Made by a program: the position numbers and the translations under genes. From Soonwooa sp023440705 (lineage in GTDB: Bacteria; Bacteroidota; Bacteroidia; Flavobacteriales; Weeksellaceae), in NCBI GenBank assembly GCA_023440705.1, contig JAEXRP010000100.1, positions 1 through 64,000 on the forward strand: a DNA stretch of 64,000 nucleotides. The letters are read 5' to 3'. The notes under the pieces were generated by a model. It was not told the DNA's origin. It ran no database searches and saw only the letters and a program-made list of their open reading frames with translations. Positions within the stretch are counted from its first letter, which is position 1; each line of letters begins with the position of its first letter. This document shows positions 7,645 to 16,628 of the stretch, one piece after another.

Positions 7645-8298
7645 TTAATCTCTTAGTCTTGCGATGACATCTAGTCCACCTTTAGTTTTGTCTCCGATTT
7701 TGCAAAGAATTTCAGTGTCAAGTGGTAAGAAAACGTCCATTCTAGAACCGAATTTAATAAAGCCAAACTCATGACCAGCTTTCGCTTTATCCTCGATATT
7801 ACAATAGAAAACAATACGTCTCGCAACATAACCTGCAATCTGACGGAACACCACGTTATGATTGGTTTCACTTTTTACGGCAACTGTAGTTCTTTCATTT
7901 TCTGTTGAAGATTTTTCGTGCCACGCTACCAGATATTTTCCTGGATGGTATTTTTTATAAACAACATCTCCAGAAACTGGATAACGACAAATGTGAACGT
8001 TAAGAGGCGACATAAAGATAGAAACCTGAATGCATTTTTCTTTTAAAAATTCATCTTCAACTACTTCTTTAATCATTACAACCTTACCGTCAACTGGTGC
8101 AATTACATTCTCAACATGCTCTAAAATATTACGGTTTGGAACACGGAAAAACCAAAACACCAATCCTAAAATCACCAATAATGGAACGATGATTAACAAT
8201 GACCACATTTTTAGAAAGTAAATAGAAATACCTCCAATTATTAAAATGGCTAAAATCGCAACCGTTAAGGTGCCTTTGGATTCTTTATGAAGCTTCAT
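7645..8298 (-). CDS. psd: Phosphatidylserine decarboxylase (short, membrane-anchored type)
   Basis: Converts phosphatidylserine to phosphatidylethanolamine, the main phospholipid step after CDP-diacylglycerol. The 217-residue proenzyme is of the short type without the long bacterial N-terminal region: two membrane segments at about residues 11-50, then the catalytic domain with VSIFMSPLNVHICRYP near residue 92 and the self-cleavage site Gly-Ser in KFGSRMDVFLP near residue 183, where the pyruvoyl group forms on Ser. It follows cdsA by 27 bases, which fits a phospholipid operon. Confidence 0.95.
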   Translation of the reverse strand: MKLHKESKGTLTVAILAILIIGGISIYFLKMWSLLIIVPLLVILGLVFWFFRVPNRNILEHVENVIAPVDGKVVMIKEVVEDEFLKEKCIQVSIFMSPLNVHICRYPVSGDVVYKKYHPGKYLVAWHEKSSTENERTTVAVKSETNHNVVFRQIAGYVARRIVFYCNIEDKAKAGHEFGFIKFGSRMDVFLPLDTEILCKIGDKTKGGLDVIARLRD

Positions 8299-8325
8299 AG
8301 TCTATATTTTCGAACCTTTAAGATT

Positions 8326-9204
8326 CTATACAAATTTTTCTAAAATAAAATACAAATATACAACAGGCGCACAAATTATGAAACTGTCTAATCTATCTAA
8401 CACGCCACCATGTCCTGGAATGATGTTTCCGCTGTCTTTAACACCAAAAGAACGTTTTAATTGGCTTTCTACCAAATCGCCTAAAGGCGCGAAAACCGAC
8501 ACTAAAAACCCGACCATAATCCAATTACCACGAAGTTCTGGGAAATATTTTTCAACAAAGAAACCTAGGATCAATGTGAAAAACACGCCTCCAGCAAAAC
8601 CTTCCCAAGTTTTTTTCGGGCTGATAGTTGGTGCCATCTTGTGTTTGCCAAAGAATTTTCCGGTAAAATAAGCAAAACTGTCGCTACTCCAAATGAGAAT
8701 AAACAACATCATTACTTCTAAAGTGAAAGGCTTGTTAACTGGATCTAATGTGCTAAAACTCGGCAATCCTAATGCAAAACTAAATGGTAAAGCTGTATAT
8801 ATAACTGTAAAAATAAATTTACCGCTTTCGAAATAAAGTTCCTTGGGAAATTTGAAAAGTGTAATACAAGCAATTAAAATTAAACCTAAAGCAAGTATTT
8901 CGGACAAATTAAAATTGAAGAAAAATCCGTGATAGAAAAATCGTTTTGAAAATTGATAATAAATAAAAGCTACCAATGGTAAAACTAACCATTTGTAAAT
9001 GCCATTATCAAATTTCATAATTCGGATACATTCCCAAACGCCAACAAGCATAAAGAATGTCATTAATCCGTAAAAAAGATATTGTTGTTTGACAGCAGGA
9101 ATTATGGCACTAAGCCATGATTCGCCCAAAGGTGTACAGCAAAGTATGATGACTAAACCATAAATTGCTCCCGAAATAAGTCGCTGAATGAGATTTTTAT
9201 CCAA
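8326..9204 (-). CDS. cdsA: Phosphatidate cytidylyltransferase
   Basis: Makes CDP-diacylglycerol from phosphatidate and CTP in the inner membrane. The 292-residue protein has seven to eight hydrophobic segments and the family signature near the C-terminus: SQLKR, then D, then IPGHGGVLDRLDS (about residues 246-275). The gene sits 16 bases downstream of the LUD gene and 27 bases upstream of psd, so CDP-diacylglycerol synthesis and phosphatidylethanolamine formation are encoded together. Confidence 0.96.
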   Translation of the reverse strand: MDKNLIQRLISGAIYGLVIILCCTPLGESWLSAIIPAVKQQYLFYGLMTFFMLVGVWECIRIMKFDNGIYKWLVLPLVAFIYYQFSKRFFYHGFFFNFNLSEILALGLILIACITLFKFPKELYFESGKFIFTVIYTALPFSFALGLPSFSTLDPVNKPFTLEVMMLFILIWSSDSFAYFTGKFFGKHKMAPTISPKKTWEGFAGGVFFTLILGFFVEKYFPELRGNWIMVGFLVSVFAPLGDLVESQLKRSFGVKDSGNIIPGHGGVLDRLDSFIICAPVVYLYFILEKFV

Positions 9205-9220
9205 AGTTTGAGTTTAAAAA

Positions 9221-9802
9221 TTAATCTTCCAGCAAAAGTAAGAAAAGTTTTGAACTGTCTTTGTTAGGTGTGTCAAGTTTTGACTGACTTCCGCTAATCG
9301 AAGTTAAATTTTTAAGATTACCAGCACGTTTTACCTTCATCATCGCTTCACCAAGATTGGTTACAATTTGCGAAACATTTGCGATAATAATAATTTTTTC
9401 GGGTAATCTAGAAGAATGGTAATGCATAATATTGTTATGCGATAGCATCACTCTACCATCAAAAGCAATAAGATATTCTGCCGTGATAAAAGCAGCATCA
9501 TTTTCTTCCTCTAATTGCGAAGTGTACTTAGTTTTAGTAACATTAAGAAAATCTTGCAATTGCTTATCCCAACAAAAAACAGAAGTAATACCTTCTATTT
9601 TGAGAATTTGATTAAGCGTTTGCAAAGCTTCGGCCTCATCTCCACAATAGTTAAAATATCCACCAGAATGCGTAAACAATTGGGCAAATTTGTAGTCCAA
9701 ATCTGCATCACGCAATTCGTCGCCCAACTTCGTTATATTAGGATCGTCTTCCTCCTCTTGTTGGTTAAGTATCTTATTTACAATTTTTTTGAATAAACTC
9801 AA
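9221..9802 (-). CDS. LUD domain protein (LutC/YkgG-like)
   Basis: The family includes LutC of lactate utilisation, but single LUD genes beside cdsA/psd have no established role. The 193-residue product has an acidic stretch near residues 14-20 and LUD-like core elements (GITSVFCWD, AEYLIAFDGRVMLS, IIIIANVSQIV near residue 141, then a Leu-rich C-terminal LFLLLLED). There is no ATG in range; I chose the TTG giving MSLFKKIVNKIL. A TTG eight codons upstream lies at or before the predicted transcription start and is less likely. Confidence 0.75.
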   Translation of the reverse strand: MSLFKKIVNKILNQQEEEDDPNITKLGDELRDADLDYKFAQLFTHSGGYFNYCGDEAEALQTLNQILKIEGITSVFCWDKQLQDFLNVTKTKYTSQLEEENDAAFITAEYLIAFDGRVMLSHNNIMHYHSSRLPEKIIIIANVSQIVTNLGEAMMKVKRAGNLKNLTSISGSQSKLDTPNKDSSKLFLLLLED

Positions 9803-9829
9803 TTTCGATGAGAGATTTTGATACAATTA

Positions 9830-9837
9830 CAAAAATA
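9830..9837 (-). promoter_or_regulatory. Candidate -7 box upstream of the LUD-cdsA-psd operon
   Basis: TATTTTTG on the minus strand matches TAnnTTTG. It puts the transcript start near 9824, which supports the downstream TTG as the LUD start codon. No clear -33 element is seen and the region is very AT-rich, so this is tentative. Confidence 0.4.
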
Positions 9838-9881
9838 TAAAATATCTGTAATATTAAAAATTTAAAAATCAAAAATATAGC

Positions 9882-9927
9882 AAAAATCCCGATTACCACA
9901 CATAAAAGATGAAGAATCAGGATTTTT
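9882..9927 (-). terminator. Terminator after ftsH
   Basis: On the minus strand AAATCCTGATT pairs with AATCGGGATTTTT across a loop of about 20 bases, followed by T's. It separates the rsfS-ftsH unit from the LUD-cdsA-psd unit. Confidence 0.65.
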
Positions 9928-9955
9928 TATATTATTTTTTAGAAAATTAACAATA

Positions 9956-11968
9956 TTAATGTTCTAATTTGGGTTCCGCTTGTGGCGTTTCGTTCTGTTG
10001 TTCAACATTAGTTGCATCAGTTGCTGTTGCAGGAAGAACTTCAGCGTTAGAAACTGGTTTCTCCGTCAACTCTGGATCCCAAGCTCTTTTCCCGAAAATC
10101 TCTTCAAGATCTTCACGGAAGATAACTTCTTTCTCTAATAATTTATTAGCTAAAGCTGTTAATTTGTCTTGATTATCTGTAAGAATTTGGATTGCTCTTT
10201 CGTACTGACTTTGTACAAATCTTTGGATTTCGTCATCGATAATCTCAGCCGTTTTCTCAGAATATGGTTTTGAAAACGCATAATCATTTTGACCAGAACT
10301 ATCATAGTAAGATACGTGACCAACTTTCTCGCTCAAACCATAAATGGTAACCATTGCATTAGCTTGTTTATAAGCTCTTTCTAAGTCATTTTGCGCACCA
10401 GTAGAATAATCTCCCAAAGCAACTTGCTCTGCCGCACGACCTCCTAATAAAGAACACATTTCGTCCAACATTTGTTCAGTTGTTGTAATTTGTCTTTCTT
10501 CTGGAAGATACCAAGCTGCTCCCAAAGAACGTCCTCTTGGCACAATCGTAACTTTCAACAAAGGCGCAGCATGCTCTGTCAGCCAAGACACCGTTGCGTG
10601 ACCAGCTTCGTGGAAAGCAATTCTTTTCTTTTCAGAAGGTTTGATGGCTTTATTTTTCTTTTCAAGACCGCCGATAATTCTATCAACTGCATCTAAGAAA
10701 TCTTGTTTAGTAACAACCTCATGACTATTTCTTGCAGCAATCAGCGCAGCTTCGTTACAAAGATTTGCAATATCAGCACCACTAAATCCTGGTGTTTGTT
10801 TCGCTAAAAAATCTCTGTCAACTTCAGGATCTAATTTAATTTTCTGTAAATGAACATCGAAAATCTGTCTTCTCTCATGAAGTTCTGGAAGGTCAACATA
10901 AATTGATCTATCAAAACGTCCAGCTCTTAACAAGGCTTTATCCAAGATATCAGCACGGTTGGTTGCAGCCATAATGATAACATTAGTATCTGTACCAAAA
11001 CCATCCATTTCTGTCAATAGTTGGTTCAAAGTATTTTCGCGCTCATCATTACCACCGCTAAAGTTTTTACCTCCTCTTGCTCTACCAATTGCATCAATCT
11101 CATCAATGAAAATAATAGCTGGCGATTTTGCTTTAGCCTGAGCAAATAAGTCACGAACTCTAGACGCCCCAACACCTACAAACATCTCTACAAAGTCTGA
11201 TCCAGACAAAGAGAAAAACGGCACTTTAGCCTCACCAGCAACAGCTTTTGCTAATAAAGTTTTACCTGTACCTGGAGGGCCAACTAAAAGAACACCTTTA
11301 GGAATTTTACCTCCTAGTTTCGTATATTTTTCTGAGTTTTTAAGAAAATCTACAACTTCTTGCACCTCTTCTTTTGCGCCTTCTAAACCAGCAACATCTT
11401 TAAAGGTTACATTAATTTTTTCTTTATCATCAAAAAGTTTAGCTCTTGATTTCCCTATTGAGAATATCTGTCCGCCAGGACCTCCGCCACCGCCCATTTT
11501 TCTGAATAAGAAAAAATAGAACAATGCCATAATTGCAATCCAGAATAAAGCAGTAAACAACAACTCAGAGAACGGGCTTTTACTAGTCCCAAATTCCATG
11601 GTTGCTTTTTTGTCAGCTGGCGCTTCCGAGTTGATTTGGTTAAATCTTTCTTGGAAATATCTAAGATCACCATAGGTCAAGGTGTAATCTGGACCAGGTT
11701 TCATTGCCAACATAGACAATGGATTTTCGTCTTTTTTAGCGGCAGATTTTTGTTCTGCTTTAGCAGCTTTGTTAAGAAAAATTTCTGCTTTTGGCGTATC
11801 TCTGTACACCATAACTTCTCCAACTTTACCAGACTGGACAAGCTTATAGAAGTCATTCTCACCGATATTTTTGGTATTAGAATCTCCTAGAAATCCTGGC
11901 ACTAAAAACAGCACCATAACCAAAATAATAATGGGAATAAACCAATTAAAACCTTTATTATTATTCAT
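9956..11968 (-). CDS. ftsH: ATP-dependent zinc metalloprotease FtsH
   Basis: Membrane-anchored AAA+ protease that degrades misfolded membrane proteins and short-lived regulators. The 670-residue protein has two membrane segments (about 8-24 and 133-152) around a periplasmic domain, the AAA module with Walker A GPPGTGKT (near 229) and Walker B IIFIDEID, the second-region-of-homology arginines (RAGRFDRS), and the zinc protease motif HEAGH (near 450). A Gly-rich linker GGGGGPGG follows the second segment. The C-terminal tail is rich in Glu, Thr and Ala. It follows rsfS by 34 bases. Confidence 0.98.
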   Translation of the reverse strand: MNNNKGFNWFIPIIILVMVLFLVPGFLGDSNTKNIGENDFYKLVQSGKVGEVMVYRDTPKAEIFLNKAAKAEQKSAAKKDENPLSMLAMKPGPDYTLTYGDLRYFQERFNQINSEAPADKKATMEFGTSKSPFSELLFTALFWIAIMALFYFFLFRKMGGGGGPGGQIFSIGKSRAKLFDDKEKINVTFKDVAGLEGAKEEVQEVVDFLKNSEKYTKLGGKIPKGVLLVGPPGTGKTLLAKAVAGEAKVPFFSLSGSDFVEMFVGVGASRVRDLFAQAKAKSPAIIFIDEIDAIGRARGGKNFSGGNDERENTLNQLLTEMDGFGTDTNVIIMAATNRADILDKALLRAGRFDRSIYVDLPELHERRQIFDVHLQKIKLDPEVDRDFLAKQTPGFSGADIANLCNEAALIAARNSHEVVTKQDFLDAVDRIIGGLEKKNKAIKPSEKKRIAFHEAGHATVSWLTEHAAPLLKVTIVPRGRSLGAAWYLPEERQITTTEQMLDEMCSLLGGRAAEQVALGDYSTGAQNDLERAYKQANAMVTIYGLSEKVGHVSYYDSSGQNDYAFSKPYSEKTAEIIDDEIQRFVQSQYERAIQILTDNQDKLTALANKLLEKEVIFREDLEEIFGKRAWDPELTEKPVSNAEVLPATATDATNVEQQNETPQAEPKLEH

Positions 11969-12002
11969 TATTTTTTACTTTGAAATATTTGGAAATAATA
12001 TC

Positions 12003-12380
12003 TTAGAAGTTGGGCTGTGCGTCTTCGATGCGTGTTACTTTTGCATCACCCCAAAGCGTCTCGATATCATAGTATTCTCTAACTTGTTTTTGGAAAACAT
12101 GGACAACAACCGATACATAATCTAACAACACCCACATTGCATTTTCGTTACCTTCAACATGCCATGGACGATCTTTAAGCTCGTTTCTCACTTTCTTTTC
12201 GATATTACCAGCGATAGACGATACTTGTGTATTAGAATTACCACTACAGATGATAAATGTCTCTGCAACTGCATTTTCAATATTCGAAAGATCAAAAACT
12301 AAAACGTCTTCACCTTTTGTATCTTGTATTGCTTCTATTATTTTCTCTACTAATAGTTGTTTTTCTGTATTTTTACTCAT
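12003..12380 (-). CDS. rsfS: Ribosomal silencing factor RsfS
   Basis: Binds ribosomal protein L14 and blocks joining of the subunits when nutrients are low. The 125-residue length and sequence fit: VFDLSN near residue 30, ETFIICSGNSNTQV near 45, RPWHVEGNENAMWVLLDY near 90 and VVVHVFQ near 107. The gene comes first in a unit with ftsH and is divergent from birA, with a promoter-like element 19 bases upstream. Confidence 0.96.
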   Translation of the reverse strand: MSKNTEKQLLVEKIIEAIQDTKGEDVLVFDLSNIENAVAETFIICSGNSNTQVSSIAGNIEKKVRNELKDRPWHVEGNENAMWVLLDYVSVVVHVFQKQVREYYDIETLWGDAKVTRIEDAQPNF

Positions 12381-12398
12381 TCAAAAATTATATATCTG

Positions 12399-12406
12399 CA
12401 AATTTA
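12399..12406 (-). promoter_or_regulatory. Candidate -7 box of the rsfS-ftsH unit
   Basis: TAAATTTG on the minus strand is a full match to TAnnTTTG. It predicts a leader of roughly a dozen bases before the rsfS ATG. Confidence 0.5.
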
Positions 12407-12437
12407 TTGATTTTAATCTATTTAAGCTTTGTCTTCT

Positions 12438-12445
12438 TAGCTTTG
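12438..12445 (+). promoter_or_regulatory. Candidate -7 box upstream of birA
   Basis: TAGCTTTG matches TAnnTTTG and lies 21 bases before the birA ATG. No convincing -33 element was found at the expected distance. Confidence 0.4.
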
Positions 12446-12466
12446 GATGTCTTAAAGTTTTCTTAA

Positions 12467-13180
12467 ATGACCGATCTAATTTACAAATCTGAAGTAACTT
12501 CTACAAACGAAGAAATTCTTGACCTGTTAATCAACACTCCAGAACACTTGGCGCTGTACAGTTTTAACCAAACTAAAGGCCGTGGACAATATGGAAATGT
12601 ATGGAATATCCAAATTGATAAAAACCTCGCCTACACCTTTGCTATAAAAACGAAAAACATAAATCTTGACGATGTCAGCTTCAATTATCGTACCGCGCTT
12701 ATTACACGTGATTTTATAGCCAAAATGACCAAAAGTGCTGTCAATATCAAATGGCCGAACGATTTAATTTTAAACCAAAAAAAAATCTGTGGCATCTTAA
12801 TCGAAAAGAAAAAAGTAGACCATGAAAGTTATTTCATTATTGGGATTGGCATTAACATTTTACAAGAAAATTACGACAATCTCCCAAAGGCAGGTTCCAT
12901 TTTAACAACTACTGGTCAAGCTTTCCATATAAAAAACTTTGCTGAAGCTTTTCACCTTTATTTTAAAAATGAAATTTCAAAAACAATTTATGACGTGGAA
13001 ATTCTAAATAATTTCAACAGTCATTTATTTAGAAAAAATGAAATTTCGGTGTTTGTAAAAGATGACATAAGACAAAATGGCATAATAAAACACGCTGATG
13101 CTGACGGTTATCTTTGGATTGATTTTGAAAAGGATGGTCTAAAACGCGTTTTTCATAAACAAGTCGAGTTACTTTATTGA
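12467..13180 (+). CDS. birA: Biotin--[acetyl-CoA-carboxylase] ligase
   Basis: Attaches biotin to the carboxyl carrier protein of acetyl-CoA carboxylase. The 237-residue protein is the short form without the N-terminal DNA-binding domain of E. coli BirA, so it is unlikely to act as a repressor. The biotinyl-AMP binding loop is KGRGQYGNVW (near residue 37) and the catalytic core motif is NIKWPNDLIL (near 97), followed by KICGILIE and GIGINI. Its last 7 bases overlap the 3' end of the convergent LptF/G gene. Confidence 0.95.
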   Translation: MTDLIYKSEVTSTNEEILDLLINTPEHLALYSFNQTKGRGQYGNVWNIQIDKNLAYTFAIKTKNINLDDVSFNYRTALITRDFIAKMTKSAVNIKWPNDLILNQKKICGILIEKKKVDHESYFIIGIGINILQENYDNLPKAGSILTTTGQAFHIKNFAEAFHLYFKNEISKTIYDVEILNNFNSHLFRKNEISVFVKDDIRQNGIIKHADADGYLWIDFEKDGLKRVFHKQVELLY

Positions 13181-14268
13181 TTAGCTCGCTTCCAATAAAG
13201 ATAAAATGCGATTGGTCCGAATATTAAATTAGGAAGCCACATTGCAAGAAGCGGAGACATACTTTTGTTCTCCGAAACAACACTCAAAGCTTGGAAAGAA
13301 AATACAAACACGAAAGCCAACGCGATACCAATGGCAAGGTTAATCCCAAGTCCACCACGCTTTTTTTGTGATGACAACGACAAAGCTAAAAATGTCAAAA
13401 TTATAATAGAAACTGGCATCGACGTACGCTGATGCAATTCATTATAAAAGGTGTTAACATTGCTATTTCCTTTTATTTTTTCGCGTTCGATAAGTTTGAT
13501 AAGATCAGGTGTAATTTTATTCTGACCAACTAATTTATCCGGAAAAAGTTCTTCTGGTGGCAATCCAAAATCTTGCTTTTTTTGATCACCATTCGCTAAC
13601 TTTTCGGAGTCGTCTTTTTGAGGCCAACGCTCCATATAACTTGTTAGTAAAAAGGATTTTGATTTCGCATCCCAAGTGACATCATTCGCGATAATCTGAT
13701 AAGTTAACTTTTTGTCCTTGTCAAATTTTTGATAAAGATACCCGAAACCTTTCTTCTGCTCACGATTATAATTGTTTATAAAAATATATTCGAAAGGGTT
13801 AAGATTGGTTGCAATTGTGGTGTTCCCCAACAATTCTTCTTTGTTAACTTGGTTGTAAGTATAAGGTTCTAGTTTATTCTTTTTAATATTCGCCCAAGGC
13901 AAAATAAAATGATTGGTCGCTAAAGCAAATCCCGCAATAATTAAAGATGCAATTAAATAAGGTTTTGCAAATCGATGAAAACTCGCTCCACTACTGATAA
14001 TTGCTACAATTTCGGTATTATTAGCCAACCTCGATGTAAAGAAAATCACCGATATAAAAACCAAAATCGACATGAAAGTGATAATCAAATTCAGGATCCA
14101 AAACGGATAGAAATTCACCAAGAAATAAGTCACCGAAAAACCGTTATTTTCGATTCGTGGTGTTTTACTCTGAACATCGATGATTAATACAATTATCGAC
14201 AAAAGCGCCAACATAAAAAAGAGGGTGCCAAGATATTTTTTGATAATATATGCGTCGATAATTTTCAT
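13174..14268 (-). CDS. LptF/LptG family permease
   Basis: Inner-membrane subunit of the lipopolysaccharide export machine (YjgP/YjgQ family). The 364-residue protein has three N-terminal membrane segments (about 13-31, 55-80, 97-120), a periplasmic beta-jellyroll region, and three C-terminal segments (about 275-360), the standard arrangement. Bacteroidota often encode the two permease subunits at separate loci, and sequence reading alone does not separate LptF from LptG. It lies 15 bases downstream of tgt, probably in one transcript. Confidence 0.9.
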   Translation of the reverse strand: MKIIDAYIIKKYLGTLFFMLALLSIIVLIIDVQSKTPRIENNGFSVTYFLVNFYPFWILNLIITFMSILVFISVIFFTSRLANNTEIVAIISSGASFHRFAKPYLIASLIIAGFALATNHFILPWANIKKNKLEPYTYNQVNKEELLGNTTIATNLNPFEYIFINNYNREQKKGFGYLYQKFDKDKKLTYQIIANDVTWDAKSKSFLLTSYMERWPQKDDSEKLANGDQKKQDFGLPPEELFPDKLVGQNKITPDLIKLIEREKIKGNSNVNTFYNELHQRTSMPVSIIILTFLALSLSSQKKRGGLGINLAIGIALAFVFVFSFQALSVVSENKSMSPLLAMWLPNLIFGPIAFYLYWKRANQ

Positions 14269-14283
14269 AAAACCTACGAAGAA

Positions 14284-15417
14284 TTATAGTCTTTGTTTAA
14301 GTTGAGGAATAATAGAATCTTTCCATTCATAAAAATCGCCAGCAACAATATGCTCTCTCGCAACCTTCACCAAATCTAGATAAAACGCCAAATTATGAAT
14401 CGATGCAATTTGTTTTGCTAAATATTCTTTCGCTACAAATAAGTGACGAACATAGGCTTTGCTATAATCGCGATCTACAAAACTTGTCCCAAACTCATCC
14501 AAAGCAGAGAAATCGTTTTTCCACTTTTCGTTTTTCATATTGATAACACCTTGCCAAGTGAACAACATCGCATTACGCGCATTTCTTGTCGGCATCACAC
14601 AATCCATCATATCAACGCCAAGCCCAATGCTTTCTAGGATATTCCAAGGTGTACCAACGCCCATCAAATAACGCGGTTTGTCTTTTGGAAGAATATCAGT
14701 TACCTCATTAGTAATTCTGTACATTTCCTCTTCAGGTTCACCAACAGAAAGTCCACCAATCGCATTACCTTCGGCGCCAGCTTCAGAAATAACTTCTGCA
14801 GAAATTTTTCTTAAATCCGAGTACGTCGAACCTTGTACAATCGGAAACAAACGTTGCTTGTGTCCGTAAAGTTCTTCATTTTCTTTAGTCCAATCCACAC
14901 ATCTTTTTAACCAACGATGCGTTAATTCCATGGACAATTTAGCTTGATTATATTCGCACGGATAAGGCGTACACTCATCAAAAGCCATAAAAATATCTGC
15001 GCCAATTTGACGTTGGATTTCCATTGATTTTTCAGGAGAAATAAAGTGGTAACTTCCGTCGATATGCGATTTAAACTTAACACCTTCTTCCGTCATTTTA
15101 CGACTTTTAGAAAGTGAAAAAACCTGATAACCACCGCTATCTGTTAAGATTGGACGATCCCAATTCATAAACTTATGAAGACCTCCTGCTTGTTGCATAA
15201 TATCCATACTTGGACGCAACATCAAGTGGTAAGTATTCCCTAAAATAATTTGTGCGTTGATATCGTCTTTCAACTCGCGTTGGTGCACAGTTTTAACACT
15301 TGCAACGGTACCAACCGGCATAAAAATTGGCGTTTGAATATCGCCATGATCTGTATGTAAAACCCCAGCTCTTGCTTTGCTTTGGGATGTTTTTTCAATT
15401 TCAAAAAACTTCGACAT
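14284..15417 (-). CDS. tgt: tRNA-guanine transglycosylase (queuine tRNA-ribosyltransferase)
   Basis: Exchanges guanine 34 of GUN anticodons for the queuosine precursor preQ1. The 377-residue protein matches the family with TPIFMPVGT near residue 29, DSGGYQVFSL near 92, the catalytic-region DECTPYP and GGLSVGEP. Odd point: where most bacterial Tgt proteins have the zinc-binding cysteines (CxCxxC), this protein reads DEFGTSFVDRDYSKAY, with no Cys; the downstream His (VRHL) is kept. A queE gene of the same pathway lies elsewhere in the window. Confidence 0.96.
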   Translation of the reverse strand: MSKFFEIEKTSQSKARAGVLHTDHGDIQTPIFMPVGTVASVKTVHQRELKDDINAQIILGNTYHLMLRPSMDIMQQAGGLHKFMNWDRPILTDSGGYQVFSLSKSRKMTEEGVKFKSHIDGSYHFISPEKSMEIQRQIGADIFMAFDECTPYPCEYNQAKLSMELTHRWLKRCVDWTKENEELYGHKQRLFPIVQGSTYSDLRKISAEVISEAGAEGNAIGGLSVGEPEEEMYRITNEVTDILPKDKPRYLMGVGTPWNILESIGLGVDMMDCVMPTRNARNAMLFTWQGVINMKNEKWKNDFSALDEFGTSFVDRDYSKAYVRHLFVAKEYLAKQIASIHNLAFYLDLVKVAREHIVAGDFYEWKDSIIPQLKQRL

Positions 15418-15427
15418 TATATTTCTT

Positions 15428-15790
15428 CTAGTTCGTCTTTTCTGGTGGCAAGTTAGCTTGCTCTTTCTTTTTGATATAGTCTTCGAGTTTTGGTTCTTTT
15501 TTAAATAAATACTCTTTCGACTGTTCTACAATAGCGTCCAATTGATCTGTTGCTACATAATAGGTGTAACTTTCACTAAAATCTTTAGACGTTATTTTAT
15601 ATTTTTTGAGAAGAAACTTAGTTGCTCCTTCTCTATTATCTTTTTGATTGAAAATATAGCTTTGATCATTGATTGCAAAATCTGCCATAATCTCTGCCAT
15701 TTGATCTTCGGGAATTAAGTTTTTGGGCTTATCCACTAATTTGGAGCAAGCCATCAAAACAAATAATATTAAAAAAGACCATTTTTTCAT
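15428..15790 (-). CDS. Small lipoprotein, DUF4296 family
   Basis: The 120-residue product begins with a lipoprotein signal (MKKWSFLILFVLMACSK) with the Cys of the lipobox at residue 16, then PEDQMAEIMADFAINDQSY, which is the pattern of the DUF4296 family. The C-terminus is highly charged. The ATG start is preferred over an upstream TTG that would place extra residues before the signal peptide. It starts 4 bases after the glycosyltransferase stop and precedes tgt by 10 bases. Function is unknown. Confidence 0.8.
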   Translation of the reverse strand: MKKWSFLILFVLMACSKLVDKPKNLIPEDQMAEIMADFAINDQSYIFNQKDNREGATKFLLKKYKITSKDFSESYTYYVATDQLDAIVEQSKEYLFKKEPKLEDYIKKKEQANLPPEKTN

Positions 15791-15794
15791 AAGT

Positions 15795-16511
15795 CTATAA
15801 CTTACCAAAAATACTTTTTAGTTTTAAATCCAAAACACCAAACACCGCTTCTTTGATGATGCCGCCATTCATTTTGCTTTCGCCTTCTGTTCTGTCCGTA
15901 AAAATAATTGGAACTTCTTTTATTTTGTATCCTTTTTTAAAAGCTCGAAATTTCATTTCAACTTGAAATCCATAACCTTTAAGTTTAACATTATCAAGTC
16001 CAATACCTTCTAAAACTTTTCTTGAAAAACATACAAAACCCGCCGTCGTGTCATGTACAGGAATCCCTAAAATAAAACGCACGTACTTCGAAGCAAAATA
16101 CGACAACAATACTCTAGACATCGGCCAGTTAACAACATTAACGCCTTTACTATAACGCGAACCAATTGTCATATCGGCATCCAAACAAGCTTCATATAAT
16201 TTAGGAAGATCATTTGGATTATGCGAAAAATCGGCATCCATTTCAAAGATATAATCGTAGCCATTATCTAGCGCCCAACGAAATCCATGAATATAGGCTT
16301 TCCCTAGCCCATCTTTAATTTTTCTGATGGTAAGATGAAGCTTTTCGGGATATTGTCCTTGTAAAGATTTAACAATGTCAGCCGTGCCATCTGGTGAAGA
16401 ATCGTCGACTACCAAAACCTCAAAATCTTCGTCCAATGCCATAACAGCAGCGATAATTCGTGCTATATTTTCCTTCTCGTTATAAGTTGGTATAATGACC
16501 AGTTTCTTCAT
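15795..16511 (-). CDS. Polyprenol-phosphate mannose synthase-like glycosyltransferase (GT2)
   Basis: Family 2 glycosyltransferase of the dolichol-phosphate mannose synthase (DPM1-like) type, which loads a sugar on a polyprenyl phosphate carrier. The 238-residue soluble protein shows PTYNEKENI near the N-terminus, the VDDSSPDGT motif near residue 36, EMDADFSHNP (the DxD metal site) near 90 and the acceptor-region TTAGFVCFSR. It lacks C-terminal membrane segments, unlike GtrB-type relatives. It heads the minus-strand unit with the DUF4296 lipoprotein, tgt and the LptF/G permease. Confidence 0.92.
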   Translation of the reverse strand: MKKLVIIPTYNEKENIARIIAAVMALDEDFEVLVVDDSSPDGTADIVKSLQGQYPEKLHLTIRKIKDGLGKAYIHGFRWALDNGYDYIFEMDADFSHNPNDLPKLYEACLDADMTIGSRYSKGVNVVNWPMSRVLLSYFASKYVRFILGIPVHDTTAGFVCFSRKVLEGIGLDNVKLKGYGFQVEMKFRAFKKGYKIKEVPIIFTDRTEGESKMNGGIIKEAVFGVLDLKLKSIFGKL

Positions 16512-16528
16512 TAAAAAAAATCAATGTG

Positions 16529-16555
16529 CAAAGATAGTATTTTCGAAGCATACAA
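16529..16555 (-). promoter_or_regulatory. Candidate promoter of the glycosyltransferase-tgt unit
   Basis: On the minus strand TTG (16553-16555) and TATCTTTG (16529-16536) are separated by 16 bases. The -7 box is a full match to TAnnTTTG; the spacing is shorter than usual. Confidence 0.45.
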
Positions 16556-16587
16556 TAATCTCACCAATCAAAATTCGACAATCGATA

Positions 16588-16615
16588 TTTGGCTTTAATT
16601 ATTTCCGTATTTTTG
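16588..16615 (+). promoter_or_regulatory. Candidate promoter of the DUF4271-hemD unit
   Basis: TTTG (16588-16591) and TATTTTTG (16608-16615) are separated by 16 bases. It would start the transcript just before the GTG start codon of the DUF4271 gene. Confidence 0.5.
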
Positions 16616-16628
16616 CAAAAATTTTGAA

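Noticed and set aside
13174..13180. Seven-base overlap of birA and the convergent LptF/G gene as a regulatory overlap
   Set aside because: Short tail-to-tail overlaps are common in compact genomes and no structure or terminator was seen there to suggest more.
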